Numbered from the stretch's first letter, positions 9,580 to 19,735 are shown. The stretch is 64,000 nucleotides of DNA from Candidatus Heimdallarchaeota archaeon LC_3 (GCA_001940645.1 MDVS01000119.1:4291-68290), one strand, 5' to 3'. Notes: generated by a model not told the origin, from the letters alone. A program made the numbers and translations.

Positions 9580-10179
9580 ATGATCGAAAATTATTCTAAA
9601 TTAAATTTAGACACGAATGTTAAAAATTCATTAAAAAAATTGTCTTCTTTTCGAGACATGCATCCAGAAAATGTTTTATTTGATATTAAATTTAGTAAGT
9701 ATGATAATTCTGATATTAAATTTATACTTTACCTAAGTATAAGAAATTATTCTAATGATCCTTTACCTAATGAATTATTTTTTGGTGATATATCAGAATT
9801 AAGTATCTACGATAGATCTTCTAATAATAGGTTTTACGATTCTATTTTCTCAAACAAAAACCTTATTAGACTCAATTTAGCATTATATAATAATTTTTCT
9901 GTAATTCCCGATAATTTTCATATTCTTAGTAGACTTACTGAGTTATCTATTCAAATACCTAATCTTGATTCATTTCCTTCAAGTGTCTGTAGGTTAAAAC
10001 ATTTAATATCATTGACCCTCATTTGTTCTAATATTATTAAACTTCCAGAGTTAATCTTTGAACTAAATTCTAAACTCTTATCACTAACTATTGGTAGTGT
10101 GAAAGAAAGCAATATGGACGATATAAAAAATGAAACAAAAAGACTTCAAATTCCTGAAATAATCCTTCTCGGGCAATGA
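9580..10179 (+). CDS. Leucine-rich-repeat-like protein
   Basis: This 199-residue soluble protein has irregular leucine-rich repeats over about residues 70-175, for example LIRLNLALYNNFSVIPDNF, LTELSIQIPNLDSFPSSV and LISLTLICSNIIKLPELI. The repeat length of about 23 and the xLP phrase resemble the plant/Shoc2-type repeats that are common in Asgard genomes. The N-terminal 60 residues look non-repetitive. It sits between pyrI and pyrD but nothing links it to pyrimidine synthesis. It probably binds protein; the partner is unknown. It has a relative in the larger LRR gene at 12460. Confidence 0.6.
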   Translation: MIENYSKLNLDTNVKNSLKKLSSFRDMHPENVLFDIKFSKYDNSDIKFILYLSIRNYSNDPLPNELFFGDISELSIYDRSSNNRFYDSIFSNKNLIRLNLALYNNFSVIPDNFHILSRLTELSIQIPNLDSFPSSVCRLKHLISLTLICSNIIKLPELIFELNSKLLSLTIGSVKESNMDDIKNETKRLQIPEIILLGQ

Positions 10180-10254
10180 AAAAACATTATAGCTTCCATG
10201 CAAAACTGATTTTTAAAAAATGTTAAATATATTCAAATGGATTTATTTTGATAA

Positions 10255-11220
10255 ATGGATTACTCAACAATCTATAAGTATGGTTTAAGTAAATTACCAG
10301 ATAGACTAATAGAATATTCTGGTGGATCATTTTATAATATAATGGGGAAACTCTTTCCACAAAAACATTCTCAAAATATGTATATTGAAAAATTAGATAC
10401 TTATATTTCATATCCTTGGGGTTTAGCCTCTGGTTGGGCTGATTCATACATAAAAATGTTGTCTATTAAGAAATTAGGAGCAGGAATAGTATTTGGTAAG
10501 ACAATAACCTTTTTGCCAAAAAAAGGAAATCCTTATCCAAGGTTAGTCAGGGATCCAAAAAAAAAATGGCTTATTAATTCAATGGGATTACCTAACTATG
10601 GTCTGATTCAATGGATACGTTGGCTAAAGAAAAATGGTAAATTACCTTTTGGATGCTTTTTATCTGTAAAAGGAGATACAGGCTATGAGTGGAAAGTTAT
10701 GATTAATTCTTTAAGTCAATATACTGATTTAATTGAATTAAATGTCTCCTGTCCGAATGTGAGTATAGGAATATTGGATAAAGATAAAACCATTAGGTTA
10801 ATAAAATCTATATTACGTTCAACAAAAAATACTAATATTTCTCTAAAAATCAGTTCTGAATATTCAACTGATCAGATTTTAGATTTACTTAAATCGTTGG
10901 ATATAGAAAATGACAATATTTCGGGAATTTCTTTGTTTAATACCTATCCTATTGAACACCAGCGTTTAGGTAATAAACAGAAAATAGGAGGTTTAAGTGG
11001 GCCTATTCTTTATCCTAAATTATTAAAGACTGTCAAATTGATTAGAGAATCATACTCATATAATGATCTTCTTATATTTGCAATGGGAGGAATAGATGAC
11101 ATTCAAAAGATTAAGAACCTTTGGGACAATTTTCGCGCTTTTCCTCTCATTTTGACTGCATTTTTGACTGAGGGGCCCTTTATATTCAAAAATTTTATAG
11201 ATAAGGGGCTTGGAGAATAA
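10255..11220 (+). CDS. pyrD: Dihydroorotate dehydrogenase, class 1
   Basis: Oxidises dihydroorotate to orotate on an FMN-binding barrel. The class 1 cysteine base is C166 in ELNVSCPNV, where class 2 membrane enzymes have serine. INSMGLPN (residues 107-114) and the FMN phosphate loop AMGGIDD are present. No N-terminal membrane helix is seen. No pyrK electron-transfer gene is in the window, so the electron acceptor (fumarate, NAD via a distant PyrK, or other) is open. At 321 residues the length is normal. It completes the PyrB-C-D-E-F set here. Confidence 0.9.
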   Translation: MDYSTIYKYGLSKLPDRLIEYSGGSFYNIMGKLFPQKHSQNMYIEKLDTYISYPWGLASGWADSYIKMLSIKKLGAGIVFGKTITFLPKKGNPYPRLVRDPKKKWLINSMGLPNYGLIQWIRWLKKNGKLPFGCFLSVKGDTGYEWKVMINSLSQYTDLIELNVSCPNVSIGILDKDKTIRLIKSILRSTKNTNISLKISSEYSTDQILDLLKSLDIENDNISGISLFNTYPIEHQRLGNKQKIGGLSGPILYPKLLKTVKLIRESYSYNDLLIFAMGGIDDIQKIKNLWDNFRAFPLILTAFLTEGPFIFKNFIDKGLGE

Positions 11221-11382
11221 AAAGTTCAGTAATTAAAAAGTTAAGTCGGATTTTTTTAAATATTTAGTAGCTGGTAACGGAATAGTATTAAAAACAATAA
11301 TCAAAAATTAATTAAGTAGAATACCAGAATGTTTAAAAAAAATCTTTATCTAATAACAATTTAATGAATTAAAGAAAAAAGG

Positions 11383-12357
11383 ATGTTTAAAATGACCGAA
11401 ATTAAACATAAAGTTATCATAATAGGATCCGGACCAGCTGGTTTAACTGCTGCAATATATGCAGGTCGAGCTAACCTTAATCCTCTAGTAGCGGCAGGAG
11501 AAGTAGAAGCAACTCAATTACCTGGAGGACAACTAATGTTAACAACAGAGATAGAAAATTATCCTGGTTTTCCAGAGCAAATTACTGGTCCTGAACTTAT
11601 GGAACGATTCATGGAACAAGCGAGAAAATTTGGTGCAGAATTAGTAGAATCATATGCCACAGATATTAAAAAAGAAGGTGATATCTTCGAGGTAAACATA
11701 GGAGGCACTTGGTACAAAACGTATTGTATAATTCTTGCAATGGGCGCTGTTGCGCGATGGTTGAACGCTCCAGGTGAAATAAAGTTCAGAAACAAAGGAA
11801 TTTCGGCTTGTGCAACATGTGATGGTCCCCTACCTATATTCAGGAACAAGGAAATCTTCGTTGTCGGTGGAGGAGATTCTGCTGTTGAAGAATCTTTATT
11901 TCTAACAAAATTTGCAAGTCAAGTAACCATGATTCATCGAAGAGATGAATTAAGGGCAAGTAAAATCATGGCTGAACGCGCAAAAAACCATGCTAAAATT
12001 CGAATTCTATGGGATTCAGTAATAGAAGGATATGAAGGGGAAGATTTCTTAGAAAAAGTCAAAATCAAGAATGTTAAAAATAATGATGTGACTGTATATG
12101 ATGTTACTGGTCTATTTATGGCCATAGGTCATGACCCAGCTACTGAATTTATCAAAAATACAAATTTAGGTATTAAACTTGATGACAAAGGATATATTGA
12201 GGTTAAGAGCCATATACATGCTGGAATTGAAGGGATATTTGCAGCAGGTGATGTACACGATACGCATTATAAACAGGCGATTACTGCTGCTGGATTTGGC
12301 TGTATGGCAGCAATAACAGCTGAAAGATGGCTTGATGAGAAAGGGCTCAATCACTAA
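11383..12357 (+). CDS. trxB: Thioredoxin reductase
   Basis: A flavoprotein that passes electrons from NAD(P)H to thioredoxin. It has an FAD site GSGPAGLTAAIYAGR (residues 15-29), the redox disulfide C143-A-T-C146, a second nucleotide site VGGGDSAVEE and the C-terminal FAD motif IFAAGDV. At 324 residues it is the standard low-molecular-weight form. An ATG three codons in is an alternative start. The reading frame carries on past the TAA stop into a cysteine-rich stretch (see next entry). No thioredoxin gene is adjacent, but a TlpA-like protein lies at 46868. Confidence 0.92.
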   Translation: MFKMTEIKHKVIIIGSGPAGLTAAIYAGRANLNPLVAAGEVEATQLPGGQLMLTTEIENYPGFPEQITGPELMERFMEQARKFGAELVESYATDIKKEGDIFEVNIGGTWYKTYCIILAMGAVARWLNAPGEIKFRNKGISACATCDGPLPIFRNKEIFVVGGGDSAVEESLFLTKFASQVTMIHRRDELRASKIMAERAKNHAKIRILWDSVIEGYEGEDFLEKVKIKNVKNNDVTVYDVTGLFMAIGHDPATEFIKNTNLGIKLDDKGYIEVKSHIHAGIEGIFAAGDVHDTHYKQAITAAGFGCMAAITAERWLDEKGLNH

Positions 12358-12474
12358 TTAGAAACAGATCAAGGCTGTACTATTTGCCTTAAAGTCTGCC
12401 CTTTCAGGGAAAGTGATTATCAAACTATCAAACAAAAGTTTTTAGAAAAGAACGAAATTCTACAAATTAGCTAA
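12358..12474 (+). pseudogene. In-frame ferredoxin-like stub after trxB stop
   Basis: Directly after the trxB TAA, in the same frame, 38 codons run to the next TAA. They include DQGCTICLKVCPF, which fits D-x2-C-x2-C-x3-C-P, the iron-sulfur binding pattern of ferredoxins with aspartate as first ligand. There is no ATG, GTG or TTG in the stretch to start it separately. It may be a C-terminal extension cut off by a new stop codon, a remnant of a neighbouring ferredoxin gene, or chance. Its end overlaps the converging LRR gene by 15 bases. Confidence 0.35.
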
Positions 12475-13530
12475 ATATTCTGTAATAATTTTTCTATCTC
12501 TCCAGAACTTATTACTTTCCTTTAAGGGATTGAAAATTAATTCCAAATATGATAATTGCTTTAATTTTTTCATTGCTTTAGGTAATTTAGTAATTTTATT
12601 ATTTCTAAGAAGCAGAACTTCTAGGAATGATAAGCTTCCAATTGATGCAGGTAAAAATGCGATTTTATTATTTTCAATATTTATCCTTTTCAAATTAGCT
12701 AAAAGTGCTATTTCTGGTGAAATTTGGTCAATGATATTATTTCCAAGATCTAATTCTTCTAACAGTGATAAATAGTATACCCAAGGAGGTATCAGCTCAA
12801 GATTTGAATTATTGATTGATAACTTTTTCAAATTCGTCAGATTAATCATTGTATTCGGAATTTCTAATAGTATTATTAAGTTATTAAGTAAAATTTCTTT
12901 CAAATTAAAAAGATTTCCTATTTCTAATGGTATAGACTCTAGTGGATTATTAGACAAATTTAATAATTCAAGATTCTGTAATTTCCCAATTTTTTTTGTA
13001 ATGTATCCGATTTTATTAAATGATAGATCTAAATGAACCAATTTATCCAAATTTCCAATCGAATCAGGGATTTTGGTAATAATATTTCTTATAATTGTTA
13101 TTATTTCTAATTTTGAGCATTTTTGGATAGCTTCTGGTAATTTAGAAAGATTTCCTTTATGAATCTCTAATATTTCCAAATTCTCTAATGATATTATTGA
13201 TTCTGGTAATTGTTGATGTTGATAATAACGCAAATGAACTTCCGTTATGTGATTGTCTGATATTACGACGTTTACTCCTGGTTTATATAACGAAGATATC
13301 TTTAAAGTAAACTCAACATTTTTTGTTAAATCAACAAGAAAATTATGCTCATTTTCTGTTAAAGAATCAATTCTTAAATAATTAATGACATAATCGTTTA
13401 GAATATTAAAGCAATACTTATGATACCCTATTAGAATTTCTTCGTCATTACAAGGTAATCTACAATACTTACAATAGACTTTGCTTTCAGATATTTTTAA
13501 GTTTAGATCAACATCTGTAAATTCTTGCAT
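12460..13530 (-). CDS. Leucine-rich-repeat protein with Cys/His knuckle
   Basis: A 356-residue protein in two parts. Residues 20-40 hold a probable zinc site (C20, C23, C27, H37, C40 in the CKYCRLPC to HKYC segment). From about residue 110 to 350 there are about ten regular 23-residue leucine-rich repeats of the L-x2-L-x-L-x2-N-x-I-x-x-LP type, e.g. LVHLDLSFNKIGYITKKI. This repeat class forms a curved protein-binding surface and is known from small-GTPase partners in eukaryotes. No enzymatic motif and no signal peptide are seen. It converges on trxB. The function is unknown. Confidence 0.75.
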   Translation of the reverse strand: MQEFTDVDLNLKISESKVYCKYCRLPCNDEEILIGYHKYCFNILNDYVINYLRIDSLTENEHNFLVDLTKNVEFTLKISSLYKPGVNVVISDNHITEVHLRYYQHQQLPESIISLENLEILEIHKGNLSKLPEAIQKCSKLEIITIIRNIITKIPDSIGNLDKLVHLDLSFNKIGYITKKIGKLQNLELLNLSNNPLESIPLEIGNLFNLKEILLNNLIILLEIPNTMINLTNLKKLSINNSNLELIPPWVYYLSLLEELDLGNNIIDQISPEIALLANLKRINIENNKIAFLPASIGSLSFLEVLLLRNNKITKLPKAMKKLKQLSYLELIFNPLKESNKFWRDRKIITEYLANL

Positions 13531-13860
13531 TTTTATCTAGATTCAATCCTTTTTTTATAAGAAATGTACAAATTTGGTATAATACATTCTTAAAATTCAT
13601 TTTCAACTCCCACTTTTTAAATTTATCGAGAAAATGATATTAATTTTAAATAAAATGAATAATTTCAAACTAGATATAATAAATTTTGAAAAATTTAATT
13701 AAAAATTCAGAAAGGATTTAGAAATTTGAAATTAGTATTTTTACTACTTCTTTAATTTTTTTATACAAAATTTCATTTTTGAATAAATAATTGTTATTTT
13801 AATAATGAATCTAAGTTTACCATTAAAAATTTCTTCAAATTAATACTTTAGGCGTTTTAT
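13531..13860. other. 330-base AT-rich intergenic region
   Basis: Lies between the divergent LRR gene and glyS, so it should hold promoters for both. Very AT-rich with many stop codons in all frames. I see no RNA gene, repeat or convincing coding sequence. Confidence 0.5.
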
Positions 13861-15417
13861 ATGGAAGATAGTCAATCTGAAAAAAAACTTAAACAATTTA
13901 TAGAAAAAATAACTGCTTTTGCAAGTAAAACTGGAATAGCATTTACATCTGGTACTATTTATGGAGGATTTGCTGGATTTTGGGATTATGGACATGTTGG
14001 TGTAGAAATAAAAAATAAAATCAAAAACCAGTGGTGGAATGACTTTGTTAGAAATAGAGACGATATTTATGGTTATGATGGAGCAATAATAACTCATCCT
14101 AAAGTTTGGGAAGCTTCTGGTCATGTAGCAGGATTTGCTGATCCACTAGTTTTTTGCATAGGTAAATGCAAAAAGAAGATACGATTAGATCATCTTTTAG
14201 AAGATGAATTAAAAATTCACCCTGAAAACCTTAGTATTGAGGAAATGTTTGAGCTAGCAAAAGAAAAGGATCTAAAATGTCCTGACTGCAAGGGAGATTT
14301 AGGAGAGCCAGTTAAATTTAATTTAATGCTTAAAACTCAAGTTGGTCCTGTAGAGGATTCTTCATCCGTATCATATTTAAGACCAGAGAATGCTCAATCA
14401 ATTTTTTCAAGTTTCAAAAACACTTTAGACTCTTTGAGAGTTAAAACACCATTTGGTATAGCACAAGTAGGAAAAGTCTTCAGAAATGAAATTTCTCCTC
14501 GAAATTTTTTATTTAGAGTTAGAGAATTCGAATTAGCTGAGTTTGAGTACTTTACTGATCCAGATAAAATTGATGAATGCCCAGATTTTGATGAATTAAG
14601 TTCAACAAATATCCATATTTATTCTGAAGATGATCAGATAAATGATTTGAAAAAAGATTACAGAGAAATGTCTTTACAGGATGCATGGGATAACAAAATC
14701 TTCAAGAATAAGTGGCAAGCTTATTGGTTAACAGAATTTTTTCTTTGGTTTAACAAACTGGGTATTAAAAAGAAAAATATGCGCTTTCGTCAACACTTGA
14801 AAAATGAATTGAGTCATTACGCCTTGGATACTTGGGATCTCGAGTATAAATACTCTTTCGGATTTAAAGAATTGATGGGATGCGCTAATCGGACACAGTT
14901 CGATTTAAAACAGCACGAAAATTATTCCAAAGTTAAAATGCAAATGCAAGAACAATCTCAAGATGGATTAAAACGTTATATTCCTTTCGTAGTTGCTGAA
15001 CCATCAATGGGGATTGGTCGAATTTTACTTGCACTATTAGCTGAAGGTTATACTGAAGAAGAAGTTAAGGGCAGACCAAGAGTGGTTTTTAAATTATCCC
15101 CCAAATTAGCTCCATATGATGTTGCTATTTTTCCTTTACAGAAGGATGATAAATTAGTCTCAAAAGCAAAGGAAATATTTAAACAACTCAGAAAAGACGA
15201 TTTTGTTAGTATTCTTGATATTGGTGGATCTATTGGGAAAAAATATCGTCGCCAAGATGAAATTGGAACTCCTTTCTGTGTTACCGTTGATTTTGAATCT
15301 TTAGATGATAATTCTGTAACTATTCGTGATAGAGATTCAATGGAGCAAATTCGTGTGCCAATCACACAAATTGCTGATGAAATAAGAAGAAAACAACTTG
15401 AATATTCAGTAGATTGA
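13861..15417 (+). CDS. glyS: Glycyl-tRNA synthetase (archaeal/eukaryotic type)
   Basis: Class II synthetase charging tRNA-Gly. The N-terminal SGTIYGGFAGFWDYGHVG, RPENAQSIF, motif 2 FRNEISPRNFLFRVREFE and motif 3 EPSMGIGRILLALL are all conserved. The anticodon-binding domain begins near residue 410 (LAPYDVAIFPL). Cysteine pairs around residues 97-150 (CIGKC and CPDC) may form a zinc site. The single alpha-chain dimer type of 518 residues fits archaea. The DUF2277 gene follows after seven bases. Confidence 0.95.
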   Translation: MEDSQSEKKLKQFIEKITAFASKTGIAFTSGTIYGGFAGFWDYGHVGVEIKNKIKNQWWNDFVRNRDDIYGYDGAIITHPKVWEASGHVAGFADPLVFCIGKCKKKIRLDHLLEDELKIHPENLSIEEMFELAKEKDLKCPDCKGDLGEPVKFNLMLKTQVGPVEDSSSVSYLRPENAQSIFSSFKNTLDSLRVKTPFGIAQVGKVFRNEISPRNFLFRVREFELAEFEYFTDPDKIDECPDFDELSSTNIHIYSEDDQINDLKKDYREMSLQDAWDNKIFKNKWQAYWLTEFFLWFNKLGIKKKNMRFRQHLKNELSHYALDTWDLEYKYSFGFKELMGCANRTQFDLKQHENYSKVKMQMQEQSQDGLKRYIPFVVAEPSMGIGRILLALLAEGYTEEEVKGRPRVVFKLSPKLAPYDVAIFPLQKDDKLVSKAKEIFKQLRKDDFVSILDIGGSIGKKYRRQDEIGTPFCVTVDFESLDDNSVTIRDRDSMEQIRVPITQIADEIRRKQLEYSVD

Positions 15418-15424
15418 TTGAGTT

Positions 15425-15694
15425 ATGTGTAGAAATATTAAACCTTTATTCAATTTTGACCCTCCAGCAACAGATGAAGAAATTAATCTTGCTTCCTTTC
15501 AATTCGTTCGAAAAGTTAGTGGATTCACTAAACCATCAAAAATTAATGAAGAAGCCTTCAATAAAGCAATTCTAGAAGTATCAAAAAATGTTCGTGAGAT
15601 GTTTAATAATATGTCAACAAATTCAAAACCAAAAAATAGAGATATAGAGAAAGAAAAGGCAAAAAAGAGATTTGTAAAATCCCGAGGAGTATGA
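15425..15694 (+). CDS. DUF2277 family protein
   Basis: This 89-residue protein begins MCRNIKPLFNFDPPAT, the conserved opening of DUF2277, followed by a helical part (SFQFVRKVSGFTKPS) typical of that family. The C-terminal 25 residues are basic (KAKKRFVKSRGV). The family function is unknown; its members are found in bacteria and some archaea. It starts seven bases after glyS and is probably cotranscribed with it. The role could be nucleic-acid related given the basic tail, but this is speculation. Confidence 0.85.
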   Translation: MCRNIKPLFNFDPPATDEEINLASFQFVRKVSGFTKPSKINEEAFNKAILEVSKNVREMFNNMSTNSKPKNRDIEKEKAKKRFVKSRGV

Positions 15695-15725
15695 AGAATC
15701 TTTGAAATTGAGATTCTTTACTAAC

Positions 15726-18299
15726 TTATGCTGTTTTTGGTTTCCATCTTTTTAATAATAAAGAGTTTGTTACAACAGATACTGAAGAACTTGCCATTGC
15801 TAAGCCTGCTGCAGCAGGGGGCAATAAAATACCGAAAGGCAAAAATAATATAGCAGCAGCTATTGGAATAAGCACAATATTATAACCAAAGGCCCAAATG
15901 AAATTTTGACGAATTTTTGATATAGTTTTTTTCGATAAAGAGATACTTTTTGGAATATCTTGTAAATCATCTCTCATCAAAACTATGTCACCAGATTCCA
16001 TTGCGACGTCTGTTCCTCTACCCATTGCATATCCGATATTTGCTTGAGCAAGTGCTGGGGCATCGTTAATACCGTCACCAACCATAGCGACTATTTTTCC
16101 TTGATTTTGCAATTCTTTTACAGAATTTGATTTGTCCTCAGGCATAACTTCTGCTATAACTTCATCAATTCCTGCTTCTTTTGCTATTGCTTCTGCTGTT
16201 TTACGATTATCTCCAGTGATCATGACAGTTTTCAATCCGAGCTTTTGAAGTTCAGCTACAGCAATACCGGAAGTTTCTTTTATTGTATCAGCTACAGCAA
16301 TTATTCCAATTATTTTATCTTGAGCCACTATCATGACTGTTTTTCCTTCTGATTCTAAGATAGAAATTTTTGCTTCAACATCAGCTGGTATTTCTAATTT
16401 TTTGTTATTCATCAATCTTCTATTTCCAATGAAGTAGTTTTTATTCTCGATTTCTACGCTTATTCCTTGACCAGAAATAGCTTGAAATGAATCAATTTGT
16501 TTTAAAGATAATCCAGAATCTAAGGCTTTAGAAACAATTGCTTCACCTAAAACATGTTCTGATCCTTTTTCAGCAGATGCAGACAGTATTAATATTTCAT
16601 TTTCTTTCATTGTGTTAAAAGAAATTATATTTGTTACTTCGGGAGCACCTTTTGTTATTGTACCAGTTTTATCGAATATGACTGTGTCAATTTTATGTGC
16701 TGCCTCTAAAGCTTCTGCTCCTTTAATTAGAATTCCATATTCTGCTCCTTTTCCTGTTCCAACCATAACTGCTGTTGGAGTTGCTAGCCCTAAAGCACAT
16801 GGACATGCAATAACAAGAACTGTAATAGCACTAAGGAAAGAAAAAAGGAAAGGATCCATATTTTCAGGTAGAGGCCTGATACCTTGGAAATTGAACAAAC
16901 TATATCCACTAAACCAGAAAAGAAATGTACCAATTGCAATAAGAATTACTATAGGAACGAAAATAGCCGAGATTTTATCAGCTAAAGCTTGAATGGGTGC
17001 TTTTGAAGCTTGAGCGTCTTCTACTAATTTAACAATCTGAGCTAAAGTTGATTCTTGGCCAATTTTTTCAGCTTTTATTTTTAGTAATCCATTTTTATTA
17101 ATTGTTGCGCCAATAACATTACTACCCTCAGATTTTTCTACTGGTAGTGATTCACCAGTCAACATAGATTCATCAACCTCTGAATTACCAAAGGTGACAA
17201 TTCCATCGACTGGTATTTTTTCACCAGGTTTTACTAATAGAATATCATTTTTCTGAACTGATTCTATTGGAACTTGAATTTCTTCTCCATCTTTTATCAA
17301 TACAGCTGTTTTTGCTTGTAAACCCATTAACTTCTTTATAGCTTCAGAAGTTTTTCCTTTTGCTCTATGTTCGAGATATTTGCCAAATAAAATAAACGTA
17401 ATGAGAAACGCAGATGTTTCAAAGTAGCTGTGTTCAATGAAAGGCAAGATCAAGGCTAAAATACTATAAAAATAAGCTGCATTAGTACCTAACGAAACTA
17501 ATACATCCATATTTCCATATCCAGCTTTTATAGCCTTATATGCACCACGATGGAACCTCCAACCAGCCCAAAATTGTACTGGTGTTGCTAATAAAAATAA
17601 TAAAAACATATTTAGAGGAATAAGATCGAGCAGAAGGATTTCATTACCTCCATCTATTAGAATAGCAAGTATATCAAATGATAAAAATGAAGGTGCCATT
17701 GATAGTAAAAATATTGGAATTGATAACAGCGCACTTACTAATAGCTTGGTTTTCAGATCTTTTTCTTCTTTTTTTCTTCTTTCATCCTGAGGATCTGATT
17801 TTAGAAGGTCTTCCTCAATTAATGAAGCCCCGTATCCTATTTTTTCCACAGCTTTAATCATATCAGAATATTTAGTTTCTGATGGGATATAACGAATAGC
17901 TGCTTTTTCCGTTGTTAAGTTTACAGAAGCATCAATAACACCTGGAACTTTGTTTAGAACCTTTTGAACAGCTGTACTACAAGAACTACAAGTCATTCCT
18001 TGAATATCCAAGTTTAATACACTAGCTATATTTTTAGAACCCTTTTCTTCAATGATTTCTGCTCCATATCCAACAATTTCAACTGCTTTAATCATGTCTT
18101 CAACAGAAGTAACATTAGGATCATATTCAATCATAGCCTTTTCTCCTATTAAATTTACTGAAGCTTTAGATGCCTTTCCCTTATTTTCAAGGGTTTTTTC
18201 GACTACATTTACACAAGAAGCGCAGGTCATTTTGAAAATAGCGAATTGAACCGTTTTTATATTTTTTTTGCCATCATCTACAGTTTTTAAGTCTTGCAT
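15726..18299 (-). CDS. copA: Copper-translocating P1B-type ATPase
   Basis: Pumps Cu(I) across the cell membrane using ATP. Two N-terminal heavy-metal domains carry CxxC at residues 26/29 (MTCASC) and 104/107 (MTCSSC). The membrane metal site is [12 protein letters not shown], the actuator motif is TGES, the phosphorylation site is DKTGT and the hinge is GDGINDAP, with eight membrane helices expected. One oddity: the usual SEHPL motif of the nucleotide domain reads SEHVL, keeping the histidine but losing the proline. At 857 residues it is full length. The small metallochaperone gene lies just upstream, so copper detoxification is the likely job. Confidence 0.93.
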   Translation of the reverse strand: MQDLKTVDDGKKNIKTVQFAIFKMTCASCVNVVEKTLENKGKASKASVNLIGEKAMIEYDPNVTSVEDMIKAVEIVGYGAEIIEEKGSKNIASVLNLDIQGMTCSSCSTAVQKVLNKVPGVIDASVNLTTEKAAIRYIPSETKYSDMIKAVEKIGYGASLIEEDLLKSDPQDERRKKEEKDLKTKLLVSALLSIPIFLLSMAPSFLSFDILAILIDGGNEILLLDLIPLNMFLLFLLATPVQFWAGWRFHRGAYKAIKAGYGNMDVLVSLGTNAAYFYSILALILPFIEHSYFETSAFLITFILFGKYLEHRAKGKTSEAIKKLMGLQAKTAVLIKDGEEIQVPIESVQKNDILLVKPGEKIPVDGIVTFGNSEVDESMLTGESLPVEKSEGSNVIGATINKNGLLKIKAEKIGQESTLAQIVKLVEDAQASKAPIQALADKISAIFVPIVILIAIGTFLFWFSGYSLFNFQGIRPLPENMDPFLFSFLSAITVLVIACPCALGLATPTAVMVGTGKGAEYGILIKGAEALEAAHKIDTVIFDKTGTITKGAPEVTNIISFNTMKENEILILSASAEKGSEHVLGEAIVSKALDSGLSLKQIDSFQAISGQGISVEIENKNYFIGNRRLMNNKKLEIPADVEAKISILESEGKTVMIVAQDKIIGIIAVADTIKETSGIAVAELQKLGLKTVMITGDNRKTAEAIAKEAGIDEVIAEVMPEDKSNSVKELQNQGKIVAMVGDGINDAPALAQANIGYAMGRGTDVAMESGDIVLMRDDLQDIPKSISLSKKTISKIRQNFIWAFGYNIVLIPIAAAILFLPFGILLPPAAAGLAMASSSVSVVTNSLLLKRWKPKTA

Positions 18300-18333
18300 G
18301 AATTTCTACTCCGCTACATATCTAAGAAACTTT

Positions 18334-18555
18334 TTAATTTAGAATCTCTGCTTCATATCCGATATCTGCTATATTAGTTACTAATTCTTGAAGAGAATCA
18401 GGATTGTTTTTATTAACAGTTACTATTGCTTTAGTTAATTCAACTTCAGCGTCTGTTACATTATCTAAACTATTTAAAATTCCTTTTACTGAGCGTATAC
18501 AAGAATCACATGTTAATAAATTTAATTTTAGAGTTACTTTTGTCACAATATTCAC
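18334..18555 (-). CDS. copZ: Heavy-metal chaperone, CopZ-like
   Basis: A single 73-residue heavy-metal-associated domain with the Cu(I) site LTCDSC followed by the usual helix (IRSVKGILN) and ending GYEAEIL. The full length equals one domain. It is 34 bases upstream of the copper ATPase on the same strand, so it probably hands copper to the two similar domains of the pump. The partner specificity is inferred from context. Confidence 0.85.
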   Translation of the reverse strand: MNIVTKVTLKLNLLTCDSCIRSVKGILNSLDNVTDAEVELTKAIVTVNKNNPDSLQELVTNIADIGYEAEILN

Positions 18556-18685
18556 CTTTGGTTATTTAAATATATGTTTTATATCAAGTTAGTATTAGGA
18601 AATTCCCTTATCAAATTGTGGGTATAAAAATGAGAAATAAAAGGAGAAAAAAATTTAGAAATTAAAGTTTAAAGATGATTATTTT

Positions 18686-19735
18686 TTAACTATCTTCATT
18701 TCTTGAAAGATAAAGGTTTTTCACTAATCCTTGCTTTAGCTTATCTAGAAAAACTTTATTAATTTCTTCTAAATCTGATAGTATTTCTATTTCAGAATGA
18801 AAAAATCTGTTAATGATATTTTTATTGGAAAAAAGATATAAGAAGTCTTCTGGTAGAGTAATAACAATAAATGCAAAATTAATACCTTTTGCACGTTCAT
18901 CATGGTAGTTACGATCTTTTTTATGAAAAGAAAAAATTATTAACTGAATGGAATTCTCTCCTTTAGTTAATTTTGATTCTGGTAGAGGAAGAGGTCCGAA
19001 AACTCCTTCGTGGGCATTAACACCTTGCCCAATGGTTGTTGAATAAAAAATTCCCATTTTCGTTAATAATTCGAAATCATCTGTATTATTTGTTTTAAAA
19101 GCACAAACTGGGCCAATTTCGGATAACTTGAATAAATAAAGATTGATCAAATCTTTTAAACCGTCATAAAAAGTTGAAAAAGTCTTTTTTTGACCTTGAA
19201 TACCATTGTAACGATAATCCATAACCACCTGTGTGATTGTTTGAAAGATTTTTTTGATATTTTCGCCTGTTATTGCAGATGATTCGATATAATGTGTTAC
19301 TAGATTTTTCATCGATGTCTGTTCAGCTAAATTTTTTCCTTGTTCTTCACTTGACGAATGATCAGTCTTTTCTCTTAAATCAACTTTATTGCCAACTAAT
19401 ATCATCGGAACGGGATTGGGCAAATTTTTCTTGATTTCTTCTATCCAATTAAAAATTCCATCCATGGAAGAAGGATTTGTGACATCAAACACTAATATTA
19501 TTCCATTTGTACCTTTATAAAATGATTCACGAACCATCGCAAATCTTTGTTGTCCTGCTAGATCCCAAATCTGTAATTTAATGGTTCTTCCATCTTCAAG
19601 AGATTGATTTTTTACTGTATAATCTGCACCAATTGTTTGTAAATAACTAGGACGGAAATCAATACCAATATACCTCTCCCGAATGGTCGTCTTTCCTACA
19701 TAGCCATCTCCGCATAATAATATCTTAGCAATCAT
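18686..19735 (-). CDS. Rab-like small GTPase with extra C-terminal domain
   Basis: Residues 1-178 form a Rab/Ras-type G domain: P-loop GDGYVGKTT (9-17), switch I threonine in TIGADY, switch II WDLAGQQRF (57-65), NKVD (116-119) and ESSA (151-154). The switch II glutamine is kept. Unlike typical small GTPases it continues to residue 349 with a domain at about 180-345. That domain contains GIFYSTTIGQG, EGVFGPLPLPESK (243-255) and FIVITLPEDFLYLF, and is clearly related to the C-terminus of the TPR protein at 22397-24529. No prenylation cysteines are seen. The C-terminal fold may be longin-like, but this is only a guess. Confidence 0.85.
   Translation of the reverse strand: MIAKILLCGDGYVGKTTIRERYIGIDFRPSYLQTIGADYTVKNQSLEDGRTIKLQIWDLAGQQRFAMVRESFYKGTNGIILVFDVTNPSSMDGIFNWIEEIKKNLPNPVPMILVGNKVDLREKTDHSSSEEQGKNLAEQTSMKNLVTHYIESSAITGENIKKIFQTITQVVMDYRYNGIQGQKKTFSTFYDGLKDLINLYLFKLSEIGPVCAFKTNNTDDFELLTKMGIFYSTTIGQGVNAHEGVFGPLPLPESKLTKGENSIQLIIFSFHKKDRNYHDERAKGINFAFIVITLPEDFLYLFSNKNIINRFFHSEIEILSDLEEINKVFLDKLKQGLVKNLYLSRNEDS

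Noticed and set aside
12355..12357. Stop-codon recoding (selenocysteine or pyrrolysine) at the trxB end.
   Set aside because: The codon is TAA, which is not used for either, and the redox cysteines of TrxB are already complete.
16612..16992. Long plus-strand frames opposite copA, and similar frames opposite cdc48 and the TPR gene.
   Set aside because: They mirror well-conserved genes on the other strand and have no protein-family features of their own.
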